Assembly: GCA_965237485.1 (NCBI GenBank)
Contig: CBDEFQ010000009.1
Coordinates: forward strand, 1,380,553-1,444,552
Length of the DNA stretch: 64,000 bases
Origin: JAAELZ01 sp965237485
GTDB taxonomy: Bacteria > Pseudomonadota > Gammaproteobacteria > Arenicellales > Poriferihabitantaceae
Direction: 5' to 3'
Part shown: piece after piece, positions 27,279-36,901 of the stretch
How positions within the stretch are numbered: the first letter of the stretch is position 1
Layout: the number at the start of each line of letters is the position of its first letter
Program-made: the position numbers and the translations under genes
The notes under the pieces: generated by a model
Seen by the model: the letters and a program-made list of their open reading frames with translations, nothing else
Told to the model about the DNA's origin: nothing
The model's database searches: none

Positions 27279-28217
27279 CTAGTTGATCATAGCCTGCCAA
27301 ACACCTTCATTATCAGCTACCCACTTAGCAGCTGCGTCAGCATGAGTTAAGCCGTCTACGTCAACCAACGCAGCCATTTGGCCGATATGTGTTGCAGTGA
27401 AAGCTAACTTAGATAATGCACGGTATGCAGAAGGATGAGTTTTAGGTAGCTTATAGTGAGCTACTTTCTTTAACCAGCCATCTGGAGAACCGCAAGCACC
27501 GTCGCCACCATCAGCTACTCGGCAGCCTTCAGTGTATGGAGGGAACTCAATGAACGTGAAACCAGCGGCGTCAGTAAAGTTTGGAGACCAGTTAAAGATG
27601 ATAGTACCGCGACCTTCTTTTTCAGCAGCTTTTAATTCTGCCCAAAGTGCATCAGCAGCGCCAGCGAACTTAACAGTCCACTTGTCATCAAGACCTAAGC
27701 CTTTAACGCGGTTCGGCATAATATCACCGTGCCAGCTTTGTGGGCCTTCAAGCCATCTGCCTTTACCTTCAGAATCAGGCGTAACGAAGTTAGCAGAACA
27801 ATCTTTTAACGCTTCCCAGTTAGGTAGGCCTGGGCATAAGTCTTTTTCGATAACCCAGTTAGGCACACCCATTTCTTCAAATGTACGTGTGTTATGGCTA
27901 CCAGCATCAATTAAACCGCCTTTATCCATAGCAACATACATAGGCGCAGCCATAGTTGATTGCCAAACTTCTGGTTGAACGTGTAAGTCACCTACGCGAA
28001 TAGCTTCATAAGCCGCTTGCGTGTCAGAAGGTACATATTCAACGTTATTGCCTAAGCTTTCAAAAATGTTTCCCATAACGTGCGCCATTACAATCTGGCT
28101 TGACCAGTTGTGAGTAGCAATTTTAATAGGCTCTTCGCTAGCAGCATTAACTGCACCAGCTGATAAAAACCCCGTTGTCGCCAACGCGGCGATGGTTGTT
28201 GTAATTTTACGATTCAT
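27279..28217 (-). CDS. tmoX: TMAO-binding periplasmic protein TmoX
   Basis: 312 aa, OpuAC family. Signal peptide MNRKITTTIAALATTGFLSA, cleaved near AVNAA. Substrate-pocket aromatic residues are likely among HNWSSQIVMAHV, QPEVWQSTM, PQSWHGD and FNWSPNF. Cysteines in LCPGLPNWEALKDC probably form a disulfide. Binds TMAO in the periplasm for TmoV/TmoW. First gene of the operon, with a good GAGGAGAAA Shine-Dalgarno. Confidence 0.9.
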   Translation of the reverse strand: MNRKITTTIAALATTGFLSAGAVNAASEEPIKIATHNWSSQIVMAHVMGNIFESLGNNVEYVPSDTQAAYEAIRVGDLHVQPEVWQSTMAAPMYVAMDKGGLIDAGSHNTRTFEEMGVPNWVIEKDLCPGLPNWEALKDCSANFVTPDSEGKGRWLEGPQSWHGDIMPNRVKGLGLDDKWTVKFAGAADALWAELKAAEKEGRGTIIFNWSPNFTDAAGFTFIEFPPYTEGCRVADGGDGACGSPDGWLKKVAHYKLPKTHPSAYRALSKLAFTATHIGQMAALVDVDGLTHADAAAKWVADNEGVWQAMIN

Positions 28218-28562
28218 ATTTCTCCTCGAGATTAGTTATGATAAATAAATTTGACGAAAACACATACTACACCAAGCTATCTATTTTAAAAAGAACCAAG
28301 CTTGTACCTATTTATGAGTAAACCTTGTACCAAAATTTCGAGCAAAACTTTGGCCTCACAAATTAATTCGTTAAGCTTCCGATTTATCCAAGTCGATATT
28401 TTTAATGAACCGGCAAAAAATTCTATTTGAAGATCCTAGCGTAGTTTTTAATACTAGCGATTCGCTGAATATGAAGCAACCACGCCGTGAGTGTAAATCG
28501 CCGCACTTTCAGGTGTGGTTAACTGCCGCGTAGGCACTGGTTTTACTTCGCCATATACGGGC
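28218..28562 (-). promoter_or_regulatory. tmoX promoter region and a possible gene remnant
   Basis: 345 bp. The part next to tmoX is AT-rich and should carry the tmo-tdm promoter. On the minus strand, 28459-28569 is open without a start (reads FYEPVYGEVKPVPTRQLTT, then ending SYSANR-stop). It overlaps the end of the next gene in another frame and could be a remnant of a lost gene. I do not recognise it. Confidence 0.35.
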
Positions 28563-29312
28563 TCATAAAATCGTTCTTATTGCCCGATGCAGCAGCCCAG
28601 CAATCTGCCGCTGCTGACTGTCGTTAGCAATCAAGTCCTGACGGATTTCGATGAGCAGATGCTCGAATCCGCGCTCCACTGCATGATGGTGAGTGGTATA
28701 CCCCATTGGGGTTTTTGCGTCATACGGCTGGTTAACCCCGATATTAAACGGCGTTTCCCTACGCAAATTTTCGATTAACTGCAATGCTTGCCGGTCATCA
28801 TCACGACCCATCAAGACCCCCAATCCCCAAGGGCGTGCATCACCGTTTAATTCGGGGGTAAAGCTATGAATTGATATCAGGAAAGGGCGCGCATTTCGAC
28901 CCACGACCGCATCAATTAGATGAGATATTTGTTGATGGTAGGGTTTAAAAAATCGTTCCACACGCTGCGAACGCTGCACTTGGCTTATCGATTTATTGGC
29001 AATTATGTCGATTGCATCGCTAACTTCAGGAATGGATGTTGGGTCAATTATGTACCGATTAGGGTCAATAACTAATCTCGAAAACTCTGAAAGCACCGCA
29101 GGAGACCTAAGTAATTCACTCAGTATCTCGGTGATCGCCGCCGCACCAATATCATAGGCAATATGCTGTTGCAATATTGTATCTGGCAAACCCAGTTGTT
29201 TCAGGCTTGCTTCGACCCTATTACTAGCGTGGTCACAAACTAAAATTACGCGGGAATCGAACCCTGCATTAATTACTCTGAACGCTGGCACGCACTGTGT
29301 TGCTTGTAACAT
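28563..29312 (-). CDS. N-formylglutamate amidohydrolase family protein
   Basis: 249 aa. Family landmarks: VILVCDHASNRV near the start, the metal-site-like DIGAAAITEILSELL, SRLVIDPNRY, SIHSFTPELNG (His likely metal ligand), and a C-terminal HHAVERGFEHLLIEIRQDLI. The family hydrolyses N-formylglutamate to formate and glutamate or acts on similar substrates. N-formylglutamate could arise from oxidised N-methylglutamate, but that link is inference. Its start lies 3 bp past the LysR gene stop, so the two form one transcript. Confidence 0.8.
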   Translation of the reverse strand: MLQATQCVPAFRVINAGFDSRVILVCDHASNRVEASLKQLGLPDTILQQHIAYDIGAAAITEILSELLRSPAVLSEFSRLVIDPNRYIIDPTSIPEVSDAIDIIANKSISQVQRSQRVERFFKPYHQQISHLIDAVVGRNARPFLISIHSFTPELNGDARPWGLGVLMGRDDDRQALQLIENLRRETPFNIGVNQPYDAKTPMGYTTHHHAVERGFEHLLIEIRQDLIANDSQQRQIAGLLHRAIRTIL

Positions 29313-29315
29313 GCC

Positions 29316-30191
29316 TTATCCCGAATTGGAAATAGCGCGCGGCGCAATAAAACTGTTTTGAATAAATTCAGCCAAGCGCTGCACTAGCTCAGAAGGCTGA
29401 CGACTCAGGTAGTGTAAATGAACATCTACTTTGCTTAGTTGAGGTAATAGTCGTGAATGTTTGATCACTTTCAGTTCGCTCGGCACGGTACTTTTGGCAA
29501 CTGCGGTTACACCCAAACCCGCCATTACCGCTGCGCGTATTCCTCCGTAGCTAGTGCCTGTGTAGACGATGCGCCATGGAATTTTATCTTGTTTGAGCTT
29601 TTCCAACATTCTACTGCGGTACACGCAGCCTTCAGGGGCAACGACCAAGGCTACCACTGTGTTCTGATTTTCCGGCACATCGTTACTTTGCACCCAAACC
29701 AAATCTTCAGACCAGACAGGTTTATGTTCGTAGACTTGATCTTTGTTAAGTGCAATGACAACATCTAGGTTCTCGTTCCTCTGCTGGCCTAGCAACTCAC
29801 TTGATAATTGGCTTAGCACCTCTAATTTCACATCGGGATAGCGTTTAGAGAACCCAGCTAAAATTTGCGGCAAATACGACATCGCAAACTCATTGGGTAT
29901 GCCTAGGCGCACCGTACCGCTTAACTGCGATTCTTCTAAACGATGGGTTAACTCATCGTTGAGTTCGAGTATTCGCCGCGCATAGCTTGCCACCACCTCT
30001 CCCACTTCAGTCAATTGGATTTCTCGACTGCTGCGCCTTATTAACTCGTTCCCTGCCAGTGCCTCCAAACGCTTTATCTGCAATGACAAAGCAGGCTGAG
30101 AGCGCCCGATTACAGCACCCGCCTGACTAAACCCTCCATGCTCCTGTACTGCAATGAAACTACGCAACAATTCAGTAGGAAAGTTTTGCAT
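29316..30191 (-). CDS. LysR-family transcriptional regulator
   Basis: 291 aa. N-terminal winged HTH (LLRSFIAVQEHGGFSQAGAV, QPALSLQIKRLEA) and a periplasmic-binding-like effector domain from about residue 90 (TVRLGIPNEFAMSYLPQIL). Divergent from gcvT with 131 bp between starts, so the glycine cleavage operon and its own amidohydrolase partner are the likely targets. Not obviously GcvA; effector unknown. Confidence 0.85.
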   Translation of the reverse strand: MQNFPTELLRSFIAVQEHGGFSQAGAVIGRSQPALSLQIKRLEALAGNELIRRSSREIQLTEVGEVVASYARRILELNDELTHRLEESQLSGTVRLGIPNEFAMSYLPQILAGFSKRYPDVKLEVLSQLSSELLGQQRNENLDVVIALNKDQVYEHKPVWSEDLVWVQSNDVPENQNTVVALVVAPEGCVYRSRMLEKLKQDKIPWRIVYTGTSYGGIRAAVMAGLGVTAVAKSTVPSELKVIKHSRLLPQLSKVDVHLHYLSRQPSELVQRLAEFIQNSFIAPRAISNSG

Positions 30192-30322
30192 ATTTTAATG
30201 TCTGTAGTAATCTATTGGCAATTCTACTTTATTTGTTTTATTAATAGTTAGATTTTAACTATTCATTTTTATTATTTATAGGCATAAGCTAAACTCGCTA
30301 TAAATAATAAGTATTTCTTATC
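30192..30322. promoter_or_regulatory. LysR / gcvT divergent promoter region
   Basis: 131 bp, AT-rich. Contains the dyad ATAGTTAGATTTTAACTAT near 30244-30262, a possible LysR-type site. No glycine riboswitch (two tandem aptamers would need about 150-200 bp and are not present). Confidence 0.5.
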
Positions 30323-31438
30323 ATGACTGACGCATTGCTAACCACCGCCCTAACTCAATTGCATATCGATAACGACGCTAAGATGGTGCCGTTTGCAGGG
30401 TATTCTATGCCCGTCCAATATCCAATTGGCGTCCTTAAGGAACATCTGCATACTCGATCAAACGCGGGTTTATTTGACGTCTCTCACATGGGCCAAGCTT
30501 GGGTTACGGGCCAAGATGCGGCAAGCGAGCTTGAAAAACTGATACCGATTGATATTGTAGAGCTAGCCAACGGTGAACAAAGATACGGTTATTTCACCAA
30601 TGAAGCGGGGGGCATTGAAGATGATTTAATGGTCTCTCGCTGGGGAGAAGATATCTTAGTCATCGTTAATGCAGCCTGCAAAGATGCCGATTTCGCCCAT
30701 TTAAACAAGCATCTTAGCGGCGATGCGAAACTAAGCATTATCGAAGATAGAGCCTTGCTCGCTATACAAGGCCCACAAGCACACCAAGTGATGGCTGGTT
30801 TCGGTCATGACCTCAGCGACATGGAATTCATGCATTGTCGGTCACTAGATTTAAACGGCGCACAATGCTTTGTTACCCGCAGCGGTTATAGCGGTGAAGA
30901 TGGGTTTGAAATTTCTATTCAAAATAATCAAGCCTTAGAGCTGGCCACAACATTACAAAATCATGAGGCGTGCGAATGGGTTGGATTAGGTGCGCGCGAC
31001 AGCCTTCGCCTTGAAGGTGGCATGTGCTTGTACGGCCATGATATTGACACAACAACCACTCCTGCTGAAGCCTCAATTGCTTGGGCGATTCAATCGGTTC
31101 GTCGCCTCGGCGGTGAACGTGAAGGCGGCTTTATTGGTGCCCAAAACGTGCTAAGTCAATTACCCAATAAGGTGTCGCGTAAACGTGTTGGCATCAAACC
31201 TTCTGGGCGCGCGCCGATTCGAGAAGGCACCGTTTTAACAGACGCGGACGACAATGAAATAGGCGTCGTAACTAGCGGCGGCTTTAGCCCCTGCTTGCAA
31301 CAGCCTATCGCCATGGGCTATGTTAAAACCGAGCACAGCAAATTGGGGTCGGTAATCTATGCTCGGGTTCGTGGCAAACTTAACGAAGCCATCGTGAGCA
31401 AAACCGATTTCGTGAAGAATAACTTCTACAGACTATAA
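30323..31438 (+). CDS. gcvT: Glycine cleavage system T protein (aminomethyltransferase)
   Basis: 371 aa. Moves the methylene group from the lipoyl-bound aminomethyl to tetrahydrofolate. Landmarks: MVPFAGYSMPVQYPIGVLKEH, DVSHMGQAWV, and SRSGYSGE-like TRSGYSGEDGFEIS, with GARDSLRLEGGMCLYGHD. First gene of gcvT-gcvH-gcvP-lipA. With the serine-cycle enzymes upstream it links glycine and C1 units. Intact. Confidence 0.95.
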   Translation: MTDALLTTALTQLHIDNDAKMVPFAGYSMPVQYPIGVLKEHLHTRSNAGLFDVSHMGQAWVTGQDAASELEKLIPIDIVELANGEQRYGYFTNEAGGIEDDLMVSRWGEDILVIVNAACKDADFAHLNKHLSGDAKLSIIEDRALLAIQGPQAHQVMAGFGHDLSDMEFMHCRSLDLNGAQCFVTRSGYSGEDGFEISIQNNQALELATTLQNHEACEWVGLGARDSLRLEGGMCLYGHDIDTTTTPAEASIAWAIQSVRRLGGEREGGFIGAQNVLSQLPNKVSRKRVGIKPSGRAPIREGTVLTDADDNEIGVVTSGGFSPCLQQPIAMGYVKTEHSKLGSVIYARVRGKLNEAIVSKTDFVKNNFYRL

Positions 31439-31453
31439 GTAAGAGGCAATATT

Positions 31454-31831
31454 ATGAGTAATACAAAATTCACTGAAGATCACGAATGGGCAACGCTTGA
31501 CGGAGAAACCGCAACCGTTGGCCTGACTAATTTTGCGCAAGAGCAGCTAGGCGACATTGTTTACGTTGAATTACCCGATGTAGGCCGTGAGGTTGTACAA
31601 GGCGAGGAGTGTGCGGTGGTTGAATCCGTGAAAGCTGCTGGCGATGTTAAATCACCCGTATCGGGCGAAGTCATTGCGGTGAATCCCGCTCTTGAAGACA
31701 CACCTGAGTTAGTCAATAGCTCACCAGAAGGCGACGGATGGCTTTATAAGGTAAAGGCCATCGATGACGGTGAGATGGACCAACTTATGGCCGCAGACGC
31801 CTATGCCGATTTCGTTGAGTCAGTGAGTTAA
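31454..31831 (+). CDS. gcvH: Glycine cleavage system H protein
   Basis: 125-aa lipoyl carrier. The lipoylated lysine is in VVESVKAAGDVKSPVSG. N-terminus TEDHEWATLDGE is typical. Lies 15 bp after gcvT. Lipoate would be made by LipA, encoded two genes downstream. Confidence 0.95.
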   Translation: MSNTKFTEDHEWATLDGETATVGLTNFAQEQLGDIVYVELPDVGREVVQGEECAVVESVKAAGDVKSPVSGEVIAVNPALEDTPELVNSSPEGDGWLYKVKAIDDGEMDQLMAADAYADFVESVS

Positions 31832-31872
31832 GTCCGCACATTCCATCTTAAATAACAACCGAACTAACTGCC

Positions 31873-34746
31873 ATGCCGCAACCATTTTCCATCCGCCACT
31901 TAGGCCCAAATAAGCAAGAGCGTCAAGAGATGCTCAATGCATTAAGTCTGGACTCAATTGAGCAGCTTATTGACCAAACCATTCCCAGCTCTTTACCGCG
32001 CTGTGGAGACCTAAAAATTGGCGCTCCGCTCAATGAAGATGACGCGCTGCGTAAGCTCGCGAGGCTGGCAAATGAAAATGCGCGCCATGTCTCAATGATC
32101 GGTTGTGGTTATCACGGCACGCGCTTGCCGTCGGTGATTCGTCGTAACGTATTGGAAAACCCTGATTGGTATACCGCCTATACACCCTATCAACCAGAGA
32201 TCGCGCAAGGACGATTAGAAGCCTTGATGATTTTTCAGCAAATGGTGATGGACTTAACGGGCATGGAAATCGCCAATGCTTCGATGCTGGACGAAGCCAC
32301 CGCCGCAGCCGAAGCCATGTCGATGTCTAAGCGTCTGTCAAAGAACAAAAGCATGGCATACTTTGTCGACCAAGACGCCCATCCGCAAACGCTGAGGGTT
32401 ATGCAAACGCGCGCTGAGCCGATGGACATCGAGATAATTGTAGGCGACCCCAAAACAGAATTAGCGGCGCACGACGTGTTCGGGGCATTTTTCCAATACC
32501 CAGGCTCTACCGGCGGCGTTCATGATTACACCAATGAAATAAGCGCCTTACAAGAAAACAAGGGCCTCGCCACAATCGGCGCTGATGTGATGGCACTTGC
32601 AGTATTGAAATCTCCAGCTGAAATGGGCGCAGACATTGCCATTGGCAGCACGCAACGGTTCGGCGTTCCAATGGGTTACGGCGGGCCGCATGCCGCTTAT
32701 TTCGCAACCCTAGATGTGCATAAGCGTTCGGTTCCCGGGCGCATTATCGGGCTGTCAATCGACGCCCAGGGCGACCCAGCATACCGTATGGCCTTACAAA
32801 CGCGCGAACAACATATTCGCAGAGAGAAGGCAACCAGCAATATCTGCACCGCACAGGCTCTGCTAGCCATCATCGCCGCTTTATATTGCGTTTATCATGG
32901 CGCTAATGGAGTAAAGCGCATTACCGAACGTATCAATCACTTAACCCGCTTATTAGCCGACAAACTCAAGCAAATTAAAGTCAATGTAGTCAATGAACAC
33001 TACTTTGACACTTTACTAATATCCGCGCCCGGTCAAGCGCGACGCGCAGTTGACGCGGCCTTGCAAAATGGCTTGAATATTCGCTTTATCGATGACGATA
33101 CCATTAGCCTAACGCTAGATGAGACCCACAAAGAAAAGCATATCAACATGCTAGTTGATGCGTTCGCCTCGCCGTTTAGAAAATCAGAAGATATCGTTAA
33201 TAATCAGACTCCTGCGCAAAGCATCCCCAAAGAGCTTGCGCGCACATCAAGCTACTTCACACATCAAGTTTTTAACGAATATCGCAATGAAACCGCGATG
33301 ATGCGTTTTCTGCGAGGCCTGTCTCAGAAAGACATCACACTGGCGCGTTCGATGATTCCGTTGGGTTCATGCACCATGAAACTGAACTCTGCAACAGAGA
33401 TGGATTCAGTTTCTAACCCGCGCTTTGCAAAGCTGCACCCATTTGTGCCCGTAGATCAAGCTAAGGGTTATCAAACCATTATCCAAGAGCTGTCTAGAGA
33501 CTTGTGTGAAATTACGGGGTATGACCAGCTTTCGATGCAACCAAATGCCGGGTCGCAAGGTGAATTTGCAGGCCTGTTGTGTATTCGTAAGTACCATATA
33601 TCGCGCGGCGATTCACAGCGTAAAGTTTGCCTTATTCCATCGTCTGCGCACGGCACCAACCCAGCCAGTGCTGTGATGGCAGGCATGAAAGTGGTCATTA
33701 TAAAGTGCACCCCCGAGGGCAATATTGACTTGGACGACTTAAACGACAAAGCGGACAAACATACCAAAGAACTTGCCGCATTAATGATCACCTACCCTTC
33801 TACATTCGGTGTATTTGAATCTAGTGTACAAGAAGTTTGCCAAATTATTCATAACCACGGTGGCCAAGTCTATTTAGATGGCGCCAATCTCAATGCCATG
33901 ATCGGCCTTATTCGGCCTGGCGATCTGGGCGGCGATGTCTCACACTTGAACTTGCACAAAACCTTTGCCATTCCACATGGCGGCGGTGGCCCAGGCATGG
34001 GCCCGATCGGTGTAAAGAAACACTTAGCGCCTTTTTTGCCGGATCATTGCTTAATTCCAGGGGTTAATACCTCTGCCAACGCGATGCCAATCGGTTCAGT
34101 CTCAGCGGCACCTTGGGGCTCACCACTGATCCTTACGATATCTTGGGCTTATATAAAAATGCTAGGCAGTCATGGCTTAACACAGGCCACGCGCACGGCA
34201 ATTTTAAGCTCCAATTACATCGCCAATGCGCTCAAAGAAGCCTACCCGGTTAGTTATACCGGAGACAATGGCCGCGTAGCACACGAATGCATCGTTGATT
34301 GCTCAGCCTTCAAAGAAAGTGCTGGCATTTTGGTTGAGGACATCGCCAAACGTTTGATGGATTATGGCTTTCATTCACCAACCATGTCGTGGCCAGTGCA
34401 CGATTCGTTGATGATAGAGCCTACGGAAAGTGAACCCAAATCTGAAATTGATCGGTTCATTCGCGCAATGATATCAATTCGCGAGGAAATCGCACTGATC
34501 GAATCCGGTGCGATGGACAAAGAACATAACCCGCTTAAAAATGCACCGCATAGTAATCAACTCATTGATATAGAGCAGTGGAACTATCCGTATTCACGTA
34601 AAATGGCGTTCTTTCCAATGGCCGGTCTAAAGCACAATAAATACTGGCCGCCCGTTGGACGGATTGATAACATCTATGGCGACAAGAATTTAAATTGTTC
34701 CTGCCCACCGATGGAATCCTATCTAGACGAAGACGAGCACCAATAA
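31873..34746 (+). CDS. gcvP: Glycine dehydrogenase (decarboxylating), P protein
   Basis: 957 aa, single-chain P protein. Decarboxylates glycine and loads the aminomethyl group on GcvH. PLP lysine in SHLNLHKTFAIPHGGGGPG (C-terminal half); QPNAGSQGEFAGL and SSAHGTNPASAVMAG are also conserved. Length and both halves are normal. 41 bp after gcvH. Intact, in contrast to the dmm operon. Confidence 0.96.
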   Translation: MPQPFSIRHLGPNKQERQEMLNALSLDSIEQLIDQTIPSSLPRCGDLKIGAPLNEDDALRKLARLANENARHVSMIGCGYHGTRLPSVIRRNVLENPDWYTAYTPYQPEIAQGRLEALMIFQQMVMDLTGMEIANASMLDEATAAAEAMSMSKRLSKNKSMAYFVDQDAHPQTLRVMQTRAEPMDIEIIVGDPKTELAAHDVFGAFFQYPGSTGGVHDYTNEISALQENKGLATIGADVMALAVLKSPAEMGADIAIGSTQRFGVPMGYGGPHAAYFATLDVHKRSVPGRIIGLSIDAQGDPAYRMALQTREQHIRREKATSNICTAQALLAIIAALYCVYHGANGVKRITERINHLTRLLADKLKQIKVNVVNEHYFDTLLISAPGQARRAVDAALQNGLNIRFIDDDTISLTLDETHKEKHINMLVDAFASPFRKSEDIVNNQTPAQSIPKELARTSSYFTHQVFNEYRNETAMMRFLRGLSQKDITLARSMIPLGSCTMKLNSATEMDSVSNPRFAKLHPFVPVDQAKGYQTIIQELSRDLCEITGYDQLSMQPNAGSQGEFAGLLCIRKYHISRGDSQRKVCLIPSSAHGTNPASAVMAGMKVVIIKCTPEGNIDLDDLNDKADKHTKELAALMITYPSTFGVFESSVQEVCQIIHNHGGQVYLDGANLNAMIGLIRPGDLGGDVSHLNLHKTFAIPHGGGGPGMGPIGVKKHLAPFLPDHCLIPGVNTSANAMPIGSVSAAPWGSPLILTISWAYIKMLGSHGLTQATRTAILSSNYIANALKEAYPVSYTGDNGRVAHECIVDCSAFKESAGILVEDIAKRLMDYGFHSPTMSWPVHDSLMIEPTESEPKSEIDRFIRAMISIREEIALIESGAMDKEHNPLKNAPHSNQLIDIEQWNYPYSRKMAFFPMAGLKHNKYWPPVGRIDNIYGDKNLNCSCPPMESYLDEDEHQ

Positions 34747-34766
34747 GAGCAAGGCGATAATTTTAA

Positions 34767-35723
34767 ATGAAACAATCTGTAGTCATTCAAGGTGAAAAAT
34801 TGCGCGGTGAAGCTAAAACAGCGCGCATTCCAGTAAAGATCGCGCCATTACCAAGAGAACAAGTTCTGCGTAAACCCAAATGGATTAGAGCCAGCTTTCC
34901 CGGCACGCCTGAAGTAATCGCGCTTAAAAAAATTCTACGCGAAAACAAACTGCACACCGTATGTGAAGAAGCGGCCTGCCCCAATTTAGGAGAGTGCTTT
35001 AGCAAGGGTACTGCGACCTTTTTAGTGATGGGTGACATCTGTACTCGGCGATGTCCATTTTGTGACGTAGCACACGGCAGACCAAACCCATTAGATGGAA
35101 ATGAACCTAGACATCTGGGCGAAACTATCAGCAAGATGGGCTTGCGCTATGTGGTAATCACCTCGGTTAACCGTGATGACTTACGTGACGGTGGCGCCGA
35201 GCACATTATGCAGTGTGTAAAGGTTACGCGAGAACTTAATCCAAACACGAAAATCGAGATTTTAACCCCTGACTTTCGCGGTAGAACGCGCCGACACGCG
35301 ATTGAAATCTTGGCACAAAATCCGCCAGATGTTTTTAATCATAATCTAGAAACCATTCCGCGCTTATACAAACAGGCCCGCCCAGGGGCTGACTATATTG
35401 TGTCACTAGAGCTATTGCGTGACGTAAAACCCCATATGCCGGGCGTGCCCACCAAATCAGGCATCATGCTTGGTCTTGGCGAAACCACTGAAGAAGTGAT
35501 AGAGGTGCTAAAAGACATGCGTGCTTACGATATTGACATGCTCACCTTGGGTCAATATCTGCAACCCAGCTGCCACCATTTAGCCGTTGAGAAATACTAT
35601 ACTCCAGAGGAATTTGTTGAGCTAAAAGATATTGCAGAAGGATTTGGATTTCAGAATGTCGCCTCTGGTGCGATGGTGCGTTCTTCATACCATGCCGATG
35701 AGCAAGCTCAAGCGGCTCTGTAA
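34767..35723 (+). CDS. lipA: Lipoyl synthase
   Basis: 318-aa radical SAM enzyme. Auxiliary cluster cysteines in CEEAACPNLGEC, radical SAM triad in CTRRCPFCDV, and the C-terminal RSSYHA serine motif. It inserts two sulfurs into octanoyl-GcvH. Its position 20 bp after gcvP ties lipoylation to glycine cleavage. No lipB is nearby. Confidence 0.95.
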   Translation: MKQSVVIQGEKLRGEAKTARIPVKIAPLPREQVLRKPKWIRASFPGTPEVIALKKILRENKLHTVCEEAACPNLGECFSKGTATFLVMGDICTRRCPFCDVAHGRPNPLDGNEPRHLGETISKMGLRYVVITSVNRDDLRDGGAEHIMQCVKVTRELNPNTKIEILTPDFRGRTRRHAIEILAQNPPDVFNHNLETIPRLYKQARPGADYIVSLELLRDVKPHMPGVPTKSGIMLGLGETTEEVIEVLKDMRAYDIDMLTLGQYLQPSCHHLAVEKYYTPEEFVELKDIAEGFGFQNVASGAMVRSSYHADEQAQAAL

Positions 35724-35878
35724 ATTCAAACCCACTAACAACTCAAAAGGAATTTGCGAAATTAGGCACTGCACTGCGTGTAAATAATCCACAATGCTGT
35801 GTAAGATAAGATACACGCACTAGTAATAGTCTCTATACGCAATATAAACTTATGCTGTCCAAGCTCCTAAGGAGAACC

Positions 35879-36847
35879 ATGAACTGCAAAATAACAATAA
35901 CATTCGCCGCCCTTGCATCAATCATCTCGATGCCAGCTGTTATGGCCGCAACACCTGAATCACCCGACCCAATAAAAGTGATAGACAATAACTGGTCAAG
36001 CCAAAAGGTTTTGGCGCGTGTCGCGCAGCAGCTTCTAAACCGAGCAGGATATAAAACTGAACTGCTTACGTTAGACACGCAAGACCAATTTGTAGCAATG
36101 GGAAAGGGTGATGCGCACATTCAAATGGAAGTTTGGGAAGGCTCAATGAACGCCTCATTTATGAAAGAAGTGGAGGCTGGTCGTATGGTCGACGGCGGCA
36201 GCCACACCGCAACCACCCGTGAAGAATGGTGGTACCCTAACTACGTTGAAGAAATATGCCCTGGCCTGCCTTCTTGGGAAGCAATTAACGATTGCGCTGA
36301 AGTACTGTCTACGCCCGAAACAGCGCCAAATGCACGTTATCTTTCTGGCCCAGCTGAGCGGCATCAAGAAGACCTTGAAAGAGTAAAAGCATTAGGCCTT
36401 AACGTGACTATCATCAATGCAGGGTCTGCCGATGCACTATTTGGTGAGCTTAAGTCTGCTGCCCCGCGCAAAGAACCCATCATTCTTTTCAACCGGGCAC
36501 CAAACTGGGTTGGTGCGGCTTATCCAGGCAAGTTCGTAGAATTCCCGCGTCGTGATGCTGAAGGTAAGTGCGTAAGCGATCCAAAATGGGGAGTCAATCC
36601 CAGTTTGGCAAACGATTGCGGTGCCGCTGTTGGTGGCTACCTCAAAAAAGGCCTATGGGCTGGGTTTGCTGACAAGTACCCTTGTGCTAACGAGCTGATG
36701 ACCAATATTGACTTTACTGGCCCAATGATCGATTCGGCGGCGGCATTGGTTGATGTTGAAGGCTTAGATCATGATTCAGCCGCAGCGGTTTTCATTAACA
36801 GCAATACTGACGTAATAAATGCTTGGATGCCTGCTTGCGTTGGTTAA
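35879..36847 (+). CDS. Orphan OpuAC-family substrate-binding protein, TmoX-like
   Basis: 322 aa from the ATG at 35879 (GGAG 7 bp before); an upstream start is possible but would spoil the signal peptide. Signal peptide MNCKITITFAALASIISMPA, cleavage near VMAA. Clear paralogue of TmoX: NNWSSQKVLARV against HNWSSQIVMAHV, and ICPGLPSWEAINDC against LCPGLPNWEALKDC. No permease or ATPase gene adjoins it, so it may feed TmoVW or another transporter. Substrate probably a methylated amine or betaine, by family. Confidence 0.85.
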   Translation: MNCKITITFAALASIISMPAVMAATPESPDPIKVIDNNWSSQKVLARVAQQLLNRAGYKTELLTLDTQDQFVAMGKGDAHIQMEVWEGSMNASFMKEVEAGRMVDGGSHTATTREEWWYPNYVEEICPGLPSWEAINDCAEVLSTPETAPNARYLSGPAERHQEDLERVKALGLNVTIINAGSADALFGELKSAAPRKEPIILFNRAPNWVGAAYPGKFVEFPRRDAEGKCVSDPKWGVNPSLANDCGAAVGGYLKKGLWAGFADKYPCANELMTNIDFTGPMIDSAAALVDVEGLDHDSAAAVFINSNTDVINAWMPACVG

Positions 36848-36901
36848 GCCTAGCCTCACAATTTTAATGCTGTACTAACTTTAAGCAGTCGCAATTTATC
36901 G

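Noticed and set aside
30192..30322. Glycine riboswitch before gcvT
   Set aside because: The gap is too short and shows no tandem aptamer structure; a LysR gene is divergent instead.
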